Source: Nocardioides sp. PD653-B2
GTDB lineage: Bacteria > Actinomycetota > Actinomycetes > Propionibacteriales > Nocardioidaceae
Assembly: GCF_002117935.1 (NCBI RefSeq)
Contig: NZ_BDJE01000025.1
Span: 1 to 64,000, forward strand
Reading direction: 5' to 3'
DNA: 64,000 bases
The position numbers and the translations under genes were made by a program. The notes below the pieces were generated by a model that saw only the letters and a list, made by a program, of their open reading frames with translations, ran no database searches and was not told the origin of the DNA. This document shows, piece after piece, positions 16,876-25,766 of the stretch (positions are counted from its first letter, which is position 1; every line of letters starts with the position of its first letter).

Positions 16876-18144
16876 TCAGCTGCGCAGCGCGGTGTGCCAG
16901 GCGAGCGCGCTGGCGTCGGTGAGCGACGCGACCTGGTCGATGACGACCCGCAACCTCGCCCGGTCGTCGGGAGCTGCAGCCCAGTCGTCGGCGAACGGGC
17001 GCTCGAGGGCGTCCGGGCCGCGGTGGGCGAGGACGGCGACCAGCTCGGCGAGCAGCTCGCGCTGGCGCACCATCGCGGCGACGCGGTCGTCGGCACGCAT
17101 GACGTAGTGGGCGGCGATGCCCTTGAGGACGGCCATCTCGAGGCGGGTCTGCTCGGGGACGACGAGGTCGGCGGCGTAGCGCACGAACGGGCCGTCGCCG
17201 GCGGCGAAGGTGGCGTGCTGGACGGCGCCACAGAAGCGTCCGATCAGGTCGCTGGTGAGGTTCTTGAGGGCGGCGAGCGAGCGCCGGCTGCCGTCGTACG
17301 GCGAGGTCGGCCAGCTGCCGACGCTGCGCAGACCGGCGAGCGTCTCGTCGAGCAGGTCGTCGGTGGCGTCGGGGAGGTACCAGTCGCGGACCGTCTCCCA
17401 GACCGCGGCCTCGTCGAACTTCGCGAGCTCGACCCGCTCGGCGACGATGCCGTCCTCGATGTCGTGCACGGAGTAGGCGACGTCGTCGGCGAGGTCCATC
17501 ACCTGCGCCTCGAGGCACTGGCGGGTGCCGACAGCACCGCGCCGCATCCAGTCGAAGACCGGCCGGTCGTCGTCGTAGACGCCGAACTTCAGCACGAACC
17601 GCGGCGACCCGTCGGCGTGCACACCGCGCGGCTCCTCGGCGTCGGCGAGCGGCCACGGGTACTTCGTGCAGGCGTCGAGCGTGGCCCGGGTCAGGTTGAG
17701 CCCGACCGACTCCCCCGCGGGCGAGAACGTCTTGGCCTCGAGCCGGGTGAGCAGCCGCAGCGTCTGGGCGTTGCCCTCGAAGCCGCCGCAGCCCTGACCC
17801 AGCTCGGCGAGCACGCGCTCGCCGTTGTGACCGAACGGCGGGTGGCCGAGGTCGTGCGCGAGCGCCGCGGTCTCGGCGATGTCGGGCAGGCTGCCGAGCG
17901 CGCGCGAGAGGTCGCGGGCGACCTGGGCGACCTCGAGGCTGTGGGTCAGACGGTTGCGCGTGAAGTCGTCGGACTGCGGCCCCACGACCTGCGTCTTCGC
18001 GGCCAGCCGCCGCGACGCGGCGGCGTGCACCAGCCGGGCGCGGTCGCGCTCGAACGGCGTGCGCTCCGGCGCGTCCACGCGCTTCGGCAGCTCCTCGACG
18101 AGGCGCTCGCGGGCGGTCTCGTCGTACCGGTCCTGACTGTCCAT
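16876..18144 (-). CDS. dgt: deoxyguanosinetriphosphate triphosphohydrolase (dNTPase)
   Basis: HD-domain enzyme that splits dNTPs, typically dGTP, into nucleoside and triphosphate; 422 aa. Metal-binding residues are seen in TRNRLTHSLEVAQVAR (His), HDLGHPPFGHNGE (His-Asp and His) and MDLADDVAYSVHD (Asp). It belongs to the shorter dgt type common in actinobacteria next to dnaG and has its own start, divergent from the HEAT-repeat gene. It keeps nucleotide pools in balance. Confidence 0.94.
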   Translation of the reverse strand: MDSQDRYDETARERLVEELPKRVDAPERTPFERDRARLVHAAASRRLAAKTQVVGPQSDDFTRNRLTHSLEVAQVARDLSRALGSLPDIAETAALAHDLGHPPFGHNGERVLAELGQGCGGFEGNAQTLRLLTRLEAKTFSPAGESVGLNLTRATLDACTKYPWPLADAEEPRGVHADGSPRFVLKFGVYDDDRPVFDWMRRGAVGTRQCLEAQVMDLADDVAYSVHDIEDGIVAERVELAKFDEAAVWETVRDWYLPDATDDLLDETLAGLRSVGSWPTSPYDGSRRSLAALKNLTSDLIGRFCGAVQHATFAAGDGPFVRYAADLVVPEQTRLEMAVLKGIAAHYVMRADDRVAAMVRQRELLAELVAVLAHRGPDALERPFADDWAAAPDDRARLRVVIDQVASLTDASALAWHTALRS

Positions 18145-18224
18145 CGGGGGTGACTCTATGCCGACCCGCCGACCTGGGACCTTCGCCCCTGACCACCGGC
18201 CCTCGCCGATCGTAGGGTCGAGGC

Positions 18225-18923
18225 ATGCCCGGGGTTTCCCACTACCGCGACGACCTGACCGGTCTCGAGCGGGCGGCGTGGCCCGCCTACCTCGACGAGC
18301 ACTCCGGCCTCCCCGGTCCTCGGGGGAACATCGAGCTGGCCGTGGCCGTCGCCGACCTGGGCGACCCGGAGCTCTTCGACGAGCTGATCGCCGGGGGCGA
18401 CGAGTACCGGACCTTCTGCGGTGTGGTCGGCATCGGCCCCGCCGCCGCCGACCCCCGGGTCGCCGCCCGGATGCGCGAGCTGAGCAAGGACGGCCGCTGG
18501 CGGGTGCGCGAGGCGGTAGCCATGGGCCTGCAGCGGCTCGGCGACGCCGACCTCCCGGCCCTCGAACGGATCGTGCTCACGTGGGTCGACGACCCCCATC
18601 CCCTCGTCCAGCGGGCGGCCGCGGCGGCCGTCTGCGAGCCGCGGCTGCTCCGCGCTCCCGAGGCCGCGGCGACCGCGGTCGAGGTCTGCCGGCGGGCGAC
18701 GGCCGCGCTGGCGGCCCGCCCCGCCGACGAGCGCCGTGACGCGGACGTCCGGACCCTGCGCCAGGGCCTCGGCTACTGCTGGAGCGTCGCGGTCGCGGCC
18801 GACCCCGGGCCGGGCCTGGCGGCGTTCGCCGCGCTCCGGGACGAGACGGACCCGGACGTCGCGTGGATCGTGCGCGAGAACCTCCGCAAGAAGCGGCTCG
18901 CGTGCCTGCTGCCCGCGTCCTGA
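18225..18923 (+). CDS. HEAT-repeat-like protein, unknown role
   Basis: A 232-aa all-helical protein with several degenerate HEAT-type helix pairs, such as DGRWRVREAVAMGLQRLGD, DPHPLVQRAAAAAVCEPRLL and DPDVAWIVRENLRKKRLACL. Such proteins serve as binding scaffolds. TAGGGT lies 7 nt before the ATG, so the mRNA is probably leaderless. It is divergent from dgt, with no operon partner. Function cannot be told from sequence. Confidence 0.72.
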   Translation: MPGVSHYRDDLTGLERAAWPAYLDEHSGLPGPRGNIELAVAVADLGDPELFDELIAGGDEYRTFCGVVGIGPAAADPRVAARMRELSKDGRWRVREAVAMGLQRLGDADLPALERIVLTWVDDPHPLVQRAAAAAVCEPRLLRAPEAAATAVEVCRRATAALAARPADERRDADVRTLRQGLGYCWSVAVAADPGPGLAAFAALRDETDPDVAWIVRENLRKKRLACLLPAS

Positions 18924-18964
18924 CGGACCGAGCGTCGGCGTGCCTCGTCAGCGCTGGCGCTGCC

Positions 18965-19825
18965 TCAGTTCGTCGACACGTGCACGTGGTCGTAGTGGTC
19001 CGCCGTCGCAGATCCGCGCGACGGGAAGGTGCGCCACCCCTCGCTCGCGCGGACCGGGGTCCAGATCTGCTGGCGCCAGAGGATGTCGTAGAGGTTCAGC
19101 TCGGCGGCGTGCGCCTGCAGGAACGCCGCGATGGCGTTGCCGAGCGCGACGTCGCTGGTCATGATGTCCAGCGCCCTGCCCGAGGAGTGCTCGCCGTGGG
19201 CGTCCCAGCCGCCGTACGACGTGATCTGCGGGAAGGCGTGGCACACGGAGCGGTAGACGTAGACGGCGGCCGAGGTGAGACCGCTCTCGACACCGGGGTC
19301 GGGGCACGGGGCCATCGAGAGTCCGGCGGCGGCGGTCAGCGGCTTGTCCTCGGAGAGGTAGCCGGCGGTGACCCAGCGGGACTTGCCGCCGACGACGACC
19401 TCGACCCGGTCATCGGCCTTGCGGCCGGTGACGAGCACCCTCGTGGCGGCCTCCAGCTCGCCGACCTGGCTGGCGTCCTTGCCGGAGTCGGTCCAGAGGT
19501 TGAGGACGGTGGTGGTCCAGAGCTTCGTGTCCGCCGTCCGGACGGCACGGAGCGTGGCCGCGCGGTCCGCGTCGACGGCGAACGTCTTCGCCAGCTCCTG
19601 GGCGGCGACGCGGGAGTCGGAGCGAGAGACCGTGTCGCGGGACTGGACGCCGGACAGGTCGGCGGCGGTGTCCTCGGCCACGAGGTCACGGGCGGCGGGA
19701 CTGCTGGCGAGAACGCCGAGGGTCACCACTGACGCCGTCGCCAGGAAGGCGACGGGACCGGCCACGAGTGCGGCACGGGGCTTGCGGCGGGCATTGGTCT
19801 CCCGCTTGTGGCGATGCTCTGCCAC
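18965..19825 (-). CDS. secreted M15-like zinc hydrolase (ARB-07466/VldE-type C-terminal domain)
   Basis: A 286-aa exported protein. A basic N-terminus precedes one membrane helix or uncleaved signal at about 19-42. A middle region (45-155) of unknown fold follows. The C-terminal domain (about 165-286) has the pattern of D,D-carboxypeptidase-like zinc hydrolases: HSSGRALDIM supplies His and Asp, and DHYDHVHVS supplies the HxH. It probably cuts or binds cell-wall peptide. The GTG start has AAAGGA 8 nt upstream. The leader contains a hairpin and MtrA-like repeats (separate entry). Confidence 0.75.
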   Translation of the reverse strand: MAEHRHKRETNARRKPRAALVAGPVAFLATASVVTLGVLASSPAARDLVAEDTAADLSGVQSRDTVSRSDSRVAAQELAKTFAVDADRAATLRAVRTADTKLWTTTVLNLWTDSGKDASQVGELEAATRVLVTGRKADDRVEVVVGGKSRWVTAGYLSEDKPLTAAAGLSMAPCPDPGVESGLTSAAVYVYRSVCHAFPQITSYGGWDAHGEHSSGRALDIMTSDVALGNAIAAFLQAHAAELNLYDILWRQQIWTPVRASEGWRTFPSRGSATADHYDHVHVSTN

Positions 19826-19851
19826 AGCGCTGATCCTTTGCTGTTGCTGAC

Positions 19852-19902
19852 GGGGGTCGTGTCACCTGTGCGGACCCCCCGAAAGGTCACGAAAAGGCAA
19901 CG
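19852..19902 (-). promoter_or_regulatory. hairpin and MtrA-like direct repeat upstream of the wall-hydrolase gene
   Basis: On the plus strand GTCACG (19886-19891) and GCAACG (19897-19902) repeat with an 11-bp period, similar to the paired GTMAC elements bound by the actinobacterial response regulator MtrA before wall-hydrolase genes. Nearer the gene, GGGGGTC (19852-19858) pairs perfectly with GACCCCC (19873-19879) around a 14-nt loop. Both assignments are by eye; the rest of 19826-19971 shows nothing else. Confidence 0.3.
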
Positions 19903-19971
19903 ACGGCCGAGTCAAGCACACGCCCACGCTCCTGTCCCAATCTTGCCGGGACAAATCTCGGGTGTTCCCGA

Positions 19972-21111
19972 TCACCCGCCGCTGGTCTCGCTCGCGTCCT
20001 CCTGGACGTGGCTGCCCGTCCCGTCGGTGTCGTCGAGCCAGCCCTCGGGGAGCACGACGCGCTCACGAGGCGAGCCCTGGCGGCCGCGCGGTGTGCCGAG
20101 CTCGGCCACCGGGAACGTCTCGGCGGGGTCCAGCTCGGCGAGCAGCAGGTCGAGGTCCGCGAGCGTGTGGACCAGGCCCAGCGACCGGCGCCGGTCGCCC
20201 CCGGCGGCGAAGCCCTTGAGGTACCACGACACGTGCTTGCGGAACTCCTTGCAGCCCCGCTCCTCCCCCATGTGCTGGCACAGCAGCTCGGCGTGCCGGC
20301 GCATCATCGACGTCACCTCGCCGAGCGTCGGCAGGGTGGCGACCTGCTCGCCTGCGAAGGCGGCGGCGAGATCACGGAAGATCCAGGGGCGGCCGAGACA
20401 GCCGCGGCCGACCACGACGCCGGCGGCGCCGGTCTCCTCGACCATGCGCACCGCGTCGGCGGCCTCCCAGATGTCACCGTTGCCCAGCACGGGGATGTCG
20501 ACGTGCTCGACCAGGCGCGCGATCGCGTCCCAGTCGGCGGTGCCGGAGTAGGCCTGCGCCACGGTCCGGCCGTGCAGCGCGATGGCCGCGACCCCGCTCT
20601 CCTGCGCGATCCGGCCGGCGTCCAGGTAGGTGAGGTGGTCGTCGTCGATGCCCTTGCGGGTCTTCATGGTCACCGGCACGTCGTACGGCGTGGCCGCGGC
20701 GACCGCCGCCTCGAGGATCTCGCCGAGCAGGCCGCGCTTCCACGGCAGCGCGCCGCCCCCGCCCTTGCGGGTCACCTTCGGGACCGGGCAGCCGAAGTTG
20801 AGGTCGATGTGCGCGACGCCGTACTCCGCGCACAGGATCTCGGCGGCCTTGCCGACGTAGACCGGGTCGGTGCCGTAGAGCTGGACCGAGCGCACGGTCT
20901 CGAGCTCGTCGAAGACGAGCATGTCCTTGGTGTGCTGGTCGCCCTCGACCAGGCCGCGGCTGGTGATCATCTCGCAGACGTAGAGGCCCGCGCCCTGCTC
21001 GGCGCACAGCCGGCGGTAGGCCGCGTTGGTGATGCCCGCCATCGGCGCCAGCACCACGGGGGTCTCGACCCGCACGGACCCCAGGGTCAGCGAGGTGGGC
21101 AGGGCAGGCAT
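19972..21111 (-). CDS. dusB: tRNA-dihydrouridine synthase (DusB-type)
   Basis: FMN enzyme that reduces uridines in the tRNA D loop; 379 aa. It shows VLAPMAGITNAAYRRLC, the active-site Cys in NFGCPVPKVTRKGGG, MKTRKGIDDD, ALHGRTVAQAYSGTADW and GVVVGRGCLGRPWIF for FMN binding. The ATG at 21109-21111 was preferred over longer in-frame starts because it gives the family N-terminus and GACAAT lies just upstream, suggesting a leaderless mRNA. It is followed by a C-terminal helical RNA-recruitment domain. Confidence 0.93.
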   Translation of the reverse strand: MPALPTSLTLGSVRVETPVVLAPMAGITNAAYRRLCAEQGAGLYVCEMITSRGLVEGDQHTKDMLVFDELETVRSVQLYGTDPVYVGKAAEILCAEYGVAHIDLNFGCPVPKVTRKGGGGALPWKRGLLGEILEAAVAAATPYDVPVTMKTRKGIDDDHLTYLDAGRIAQESGVAAIALHGRTVAQAYSGTADWDAIARLVEHVDIPVLGNGDIWEAADAVRMVEETGAAGVVVGRGCLGRPWIFRDLAAAFAGEQVATLPTLGEVTSMMRRHAELLCQHMGEERGCKEFRKHVSWYLKGFAAGGDRRRSLGLVHTLADLDLLLAELDPAETFPVAELGTPRGRQGSPRERVVLPEGWLDDTDGTGSHVQEDASETSGG

Positions 21112-21148
21112 GGACCCATTGTCCGGCCCGACCGCGGAGCGGCCCAAA

Positions 21149-21871
21149 TCAGCCGTTCTTCTTCGCGCCCTTGCCCTTGTCCTTCTTGCCCTTGTCCTTG
21201 TCCGGCTTCGGCGGCTCGTACTTCACGACGTCGCCGGTCCACGTGATCGGGTTGAAGGTCTCCTCGGGGCGGAAGCTCACCGCGACCAGGTCGCCGTGGT
21301 CGGGCGCGAGGTAGACGAGACACACGTCGGTCTTCGCGCCCGGGGCGAACTTCTCCGGCAACGGTGTGCTGGGGCAGGCGTCGAACGAGCTCGCGAACGG
21401 CGTCGCCTCGACCAGCACGTTCTCGTCGTTGACGATGTAGAGCGGCACCGGACGCCCGCCGAGGTCGGTGTCGCCGACGTTCTCGACGGTCGCCCGGACG
21501 AAGAAGGGGTTCGACTTCTTCTGGTCGTCGCTGAGCTGCCACGCGGAGAACTCCGCCTTGATGGTCGTCTTCTCCAGCGCGGTCACCTGGATGTCGAAGG
21601 CACCCACCAGGTCCTGGCGCGGCTGGTAGGCCACCACCGCGTGGTCGCCGACGGCGAGCTGGCTGCCGGGCTCGGTGAGGGCGACACCGTCCGGCACGGG
21701 CAGGTACGGCGACGCACCGGTCGCACCGGTCGTGCCGACCATCGGTGAGCTGGCGTCCGCGTCGGGCTCGCCCCCGCTGTCCGAGGAGCAGCCCGCCAGG
21801 AGCACGCCCGTGACGAGCAGGGCGGCCGCAGACACCCCGGAACGGTGCAGGAACGTGCGGGCCCTCGACAT
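21149..21871 (-). CDS. lipoprotein with DUF4352-like beta domain
   Basis: A 240-aa lipoprotein. The signal peptide has the lipobox LLAGC. A Ser/Thr/Pro-rich linker follows, then a beta-sandwich-like domain (about 75-215) whose phrases FFVRATVENVGDTDLGG and FAPGAKTDVCLVYLAP recall DUF4352 proteins. The last 20 residues are nearly all Lys, Gly and Asp. The ATG at 21869-21871 was chosen; another lies 5 codons upstream. It lies just after glyS on the same strand. Function unknown. Confidence 0.7.
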   Translation of the reverse strand: MSRARTFLHRSGVSAAALLVTGVLLAGCSSDSGGEPDADASSPMVGTTGATGASPYLPVPDGVALTEPGSQLAVGDHAVVAYQPRQDLVGAFDIQVTALEKTTIKAEFSAWQLSDDQKKSNPFFVRATVENVGDTDLGGRPVPLYIVNDENVLVEATPFASSFDACPSTPLPEKFAPGAKTDVCLVYLAPDHGDLVAVSFRPEETFNPITWTGDVVKYEPPKPDKDKGKKDKGKGAKKNG

Positions 21872-21897
21872 GGAGACAGTGTGCATGCGGGGTCGGC

Positions 21898-23295
<1,398 letters not shown>

Positions 23296-23354
23296 GGTGG
23301 AGCTCCTGAGATCTCGACCGGCTGGCTGCCGGTCAGGCGGGTGCTGCGGAGCGA

Positions 23355-23666
23355 TCAGCCTAACGACCTGGTCGACTCGATATTGAGGGTGGTGCCGGGA
23401 CCGGCGGGCTCGTAGGCCGACGGCTCCTCGATCGCCCGGCTGAGCACCATGACCGCGCGCAGCTTCACGTCGTACGACGAGAGCGCGCGGCGGTAGCTGC
23501 CGACGTTCTCCCAGCGGGTCGTCAGCACCCAGAGGCCCGGCTCGTCGACATTGCGCCCGATCTCGCCGTCGACGTACCCGACGCAGGCGGCGAGGGCGAC
23601 ATGGGCGGTCTCGAGCTCGGCCCGGAAGGTCTCACCCTCCTCGAGGGGCACGCGGAACCTGTTCAC
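23355..23666 (-). CDS. small monooxygenase-fold protein (ABM-like)
   Basis: A 103-aa ferredoxin-like protein of the antibiotic-biosynthesis monooxygenase type: [14 protein letters not shown], then [34 protein letters not shown]. The usual Trp/Tyr core residues are present. Members range from quinol monooxygenases to haem-degrading enzymes, and the type cannot be fixed. The GTG at 23664-23666 was chosen because GGGGAGG lies 8 nt upstream. Longer frames in this phase translate the tandem repeats beyond and are not credible. Confidence 0.72.
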   Translation of the reverse strand: MNRFRVPLEEGETFRAELETAHVALAACVGYVDGEIGRNVDEPGLWVLTTRWENVGSYRRALSSYDVKLRAVMVLSRAIEEPSAYEPAGPGTTLNIESTRSLG

Positions 23667-23740
23667 GACCAGCACCTCCCCAGGGTAGTGGTGGTGTCGA
23701 GGCTCGTCGCTGGTGCTCCTCACACCTCCACCACCGAGGT

Positions 23741-24045
23741 CGGTGGTTGAGGTGCGAGCGAAGCGAGCCTCGAAACCACCCCCGCACAACACCCTCACTG
23801 TCGGTGGTTGAGGTGCGAGCGAAGCGAGCCTCGAAACCACCCCCGCACAACACCCCCATTGTCGGTGGTTGAGGTGCGAGCGAAGCGAGCCTCGAAACCA
23901 CCCCCACACAACGCCCCCATTGTCGGTGGTTGAGGTGCGAGCGAAGCGAGCCTCGAAACCACCACCGCACAACGCCCCCATTGTCGGTGGTTGAGGTGCG
24001 AGCGAAGCGAGCCTCGAAACCACCCCCGCACAACACCCGCGTTTG
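23741..24045. repeat. five tandem copies of a 61-bp repeat
   Basis: Copies start at 23741, 23802, 23863, 23924 and 23985, an exact 61-bp period with only a few substitutions. Each unit holds GGTGGTTGAGGTGCGAGCG and, 20 bp on, CCTCGAAACCACC. The outer arms can pair (GGTGGTT with AACCACC). The last copy ends where the znuA promoter begins. The stretch 23667-24078 holds no gene: long open frames read through it only because 61 is not a multiple of three and the unit lacks stops. Confidence 0.95.
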
Positions 24046-24079
24046 ACAATCATTCTCAACTCTCTGAGAATGATTCTCA
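24043..24079 (+). promoter_or_regulatory. znuA promoter with two Zur boxes
   Basis: TTGACA (24043-24048) and GAGAAT (24066-24071) are 17 nt apart, which puts the start point at about the ATG (24079), so the mRNA is likely leaderless. Two 15-bp palindromes, TGACAATCATTCTCA (24044-24058) and TGAGAATGATTCTCA (24065-24079), fit the Fur/Zur-type TGANAATNATTNTCA pattern. They lie 21 bp apart, centre to centre. One covers the -35 side and the other the -10 and start codon. Zinc-loaded Zur should shut the operon off. Confidence 0.88.
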
Positions 24080-24981
24080 TGAAGAAGCTCGCCGCCGCGG
24101 CCCTCGCCGGCACCCTGCTCGTCTCGGTCTCGAGCGGGTGTGCCGCGTTCACCGACGACTCCGCCACCTCCGCCGACGGGGTCCGGGTCGCGGCGGCGTT
24201 CTACCCCCTCCAGTACGTCGCCGACCGGGTCGCCGGCGACCACGCCAGTGTCGAGAACCTCACCTCCACCGGAGGCGAGCCGCACGACCTGGAGCTGACG
24301 CCGAAGGAGACCGCCGATGTCGCGAGAGCCGACCTGGTCGTCTTCCAGCGCGGCTTCCAGCCCGCGGTCGACGACGCGGTCGACGAGAACGCCGAGGGCG
24401 ACGTGCTCGACGTCGCCCAGGTGGTCGACCTGGTGCCGTTCCGCGACCACGGTGTCGAGTCCGACGAGGACGACCCGCACTTCTGGCAGGACCCGCTGCT
24501 GCTCGCCGACGTCGGCGACGCGGTCGCCGACCGGCTCGCGACGGTCGACCCGGACCACGCCGACGACTACGAGGCCAACGCGGCGGACCTGCGCTCCGAC
24601 CTCGAGGAGCTCGACGCCGAGTACGCCGACGGGCTCGCCGGCTGCGAGCGCAGCACCGTCGTGGTGAGCCACGACGCGTTCGGCTACCTCCAGCGCTACG
24701 GGATCACGATGTCCGCGATCATCGGCCTCTCCCCCGACTCCGAGGCGACTCCCGCCGACCTGGCGCGGCTGCAGCAGCTGATCCAGGACGACGGCGTCAC
24801 CACCGTCTTCTCCGAGTCGCTCGTCAGCCCCGACACTGCCGAGCAGCTCGCTCGCGACACCGGCGTGGGCAGCGAGGTGCTCGACCCGATCGAGGGGTTG
24901 AGCGACGAGACGGCGGACGAGGACTACCTTTCCCTCATGCGCGCCAACCTGTCCGCCCTCGAGGAGGCGAACGGCTGTTGA
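24079..24981 (+). CDS. znuA: zinc ABC transporter substrate-binding lipoprotein
   Basis: A 300-aa cluster A-I metal-binding protein. The signal peptide ends in a lipobox-like VSSGC, so it is lipid-anchored outside the membrane. Three His ligands are expected in GGEPHDLELTPKE, DEDDPHFWQDP and VVSHDAFGYLQRYG, with an acidic ligand near LDPIEGLSDE. The acidic loop DHGVESDEDD takes the place of the His-rich loop of many ZnuA proteins. The first gene of the operon, it ends overlapping znuC by 4 nt. Zinc rather than manganese is inferred from the Zur boxes and the zur gene. Confidence 0.93.
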   Translation: MKKLAAAALAGTLLVSVSSGCAAFTDDSATSADGVRVAAAFYPLQYVADRVAGDHASVENLTSTGGEPHDLELTPKETADVARADLVVFQRGFQPAVDDAVDENAEGDVLDVAQVVDLVPFRDHGVESDEDDPHFWQDPLLLADVGDAVADRLATVDPDHADDYEANAADLRSDLEELDAEYADGLAGCERSTVVVSHDAFGYLQRYGITMSAIIGLSPDSEATPADLARLQQLIQDDGVTTVFSESLVSPDTAEQLARDTGVGSEVLDPIEGLSDETADEDYLSLMRANLSALEEANGC

Positions 24982-25766
24982 CCGAGCCCGTCATCGACCT
25001 GCAGAACGGCGCCGTCGCGATCGCCGGCCGCCCGATCCTGCGCGGCATCGACCTGACCGTGGGCTCCGGCGACTTCGTCGCCCTGATGGGCGCCAACGGC
25101 TCGGGCAAGTCGACGCTGGTGCGCGCGCTCACCGGTCTCCTGCCCCTCGCCACCGGCGAGCTCAGGCTCTTCGGCACGCCGTTCGGCGCCTTCCACGACT
25201 GGCGACGCATCGGGTTCGTCCCCCAGCGCGGTGGCGCCGGGTCCGGCGTACCAGCGTCGGTGTGGGAGATCGTCGCCTCCGGGCGGCTCACGCACCGCCG
25301 GCTGCTGCGACCGCTCGGCCGCCGCGACCGGGCCGCCATCGCGGAGGCGCTCGAGGTCGTCGGCCTGTCGCACCGGGCCCAGGAGGGCGTCACGACGCTC
25401 TCCGGCGGCCAGCAGCAGCGGGTGCTGATCGCCCGGGCGCTGGCCGGCGAGCCGGACCTGTTCTTCCTCGACGAGCCGACCGCGGGTGTCGACCTGCCCA
25501 ACCAGCAGGTCCTCGCCGACACCCTCGAGACCCTCTCGCAGCGCGGCTCGACGATCGTGCTGGTCGCGCACGAGCTCGGCCCGATGGCGCCGCTCATCGA
25601 CCGTGCGGTCGTCATGCGCGACGGCCGGATCGCGTACGACGGCCCGCCGCTCGCGAGCGCCGAGGTCGCGACCGCGCACCTCGACGGCCATCACCACCAC
25701 CACGACGTGCCCGTCCGGCACGACCACGCACCGCACGTCTCGTCCCTGCTGGACGGTGCGCCGTGA
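24978..25766 (+). CDS. znuC: zinc ABC transporter ATP-binding protein
   Basis: A 262-aa ABC ATPase. Walker A is GANGSGKST, the Q loop FVPQRGG, the signature LSGGQQQR, Walker B LFFLDEPTAGVD and the switch His is in VAHELG. The TTG start at 24978 overlaps the znuA stop (TTGA); long in-frame extensions upstream run antisense through the repeat block and znuA and are not real. The C-terminus adds HLDGHHHHHD and further His residues, an unusual metal-binding tail likely to buffer zinc at the cytoplasmic face. Confidence 0.94.
   Translation: MTEPVIDLQNGAVAIAGRPILRGIDLTVGSGDFVALMGANGSGKSTLVRALTGLLPLATGELRLFGTPFGAFHDWRRIGFVPQRGGAGSGVPASVWEIVASGRLTHRRLLRPLGRRDRAAIAEALEVVGLSHRAQEGVTTLSGGQQQRVLIARALAGEPDLFFLDEPTAGVDLPNQQVLADTLETLSQRGSTIVLVAHELGPMAPLIDRAVVMRDGRIAYDGPPLASAEVATAHLDGHHHHHDVPVRHDHAPHVSSLLDGAP

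Noticed and set aside
19826..19971. c-di-AMP (ydaO-type) riboswitch before the wall-hydrolase gene
   Set aside because: The conserved sequence blocks of that riboswitch were not found; only a simple hairpin is present.
23741..24045. CRISPR-like array of five repeats
   Set aside because: The whole 61-bp unit is repeated, including what would be spacers, and no cas gene is present. It is a tandem repeat.
23632..24672. Long minus-strand frames coding for repeats of an FEARFART-type motif
   Set aside because: They are the 61-bp repeats read in rotating frames and run antisense into znuA. No ribosome site or family match.
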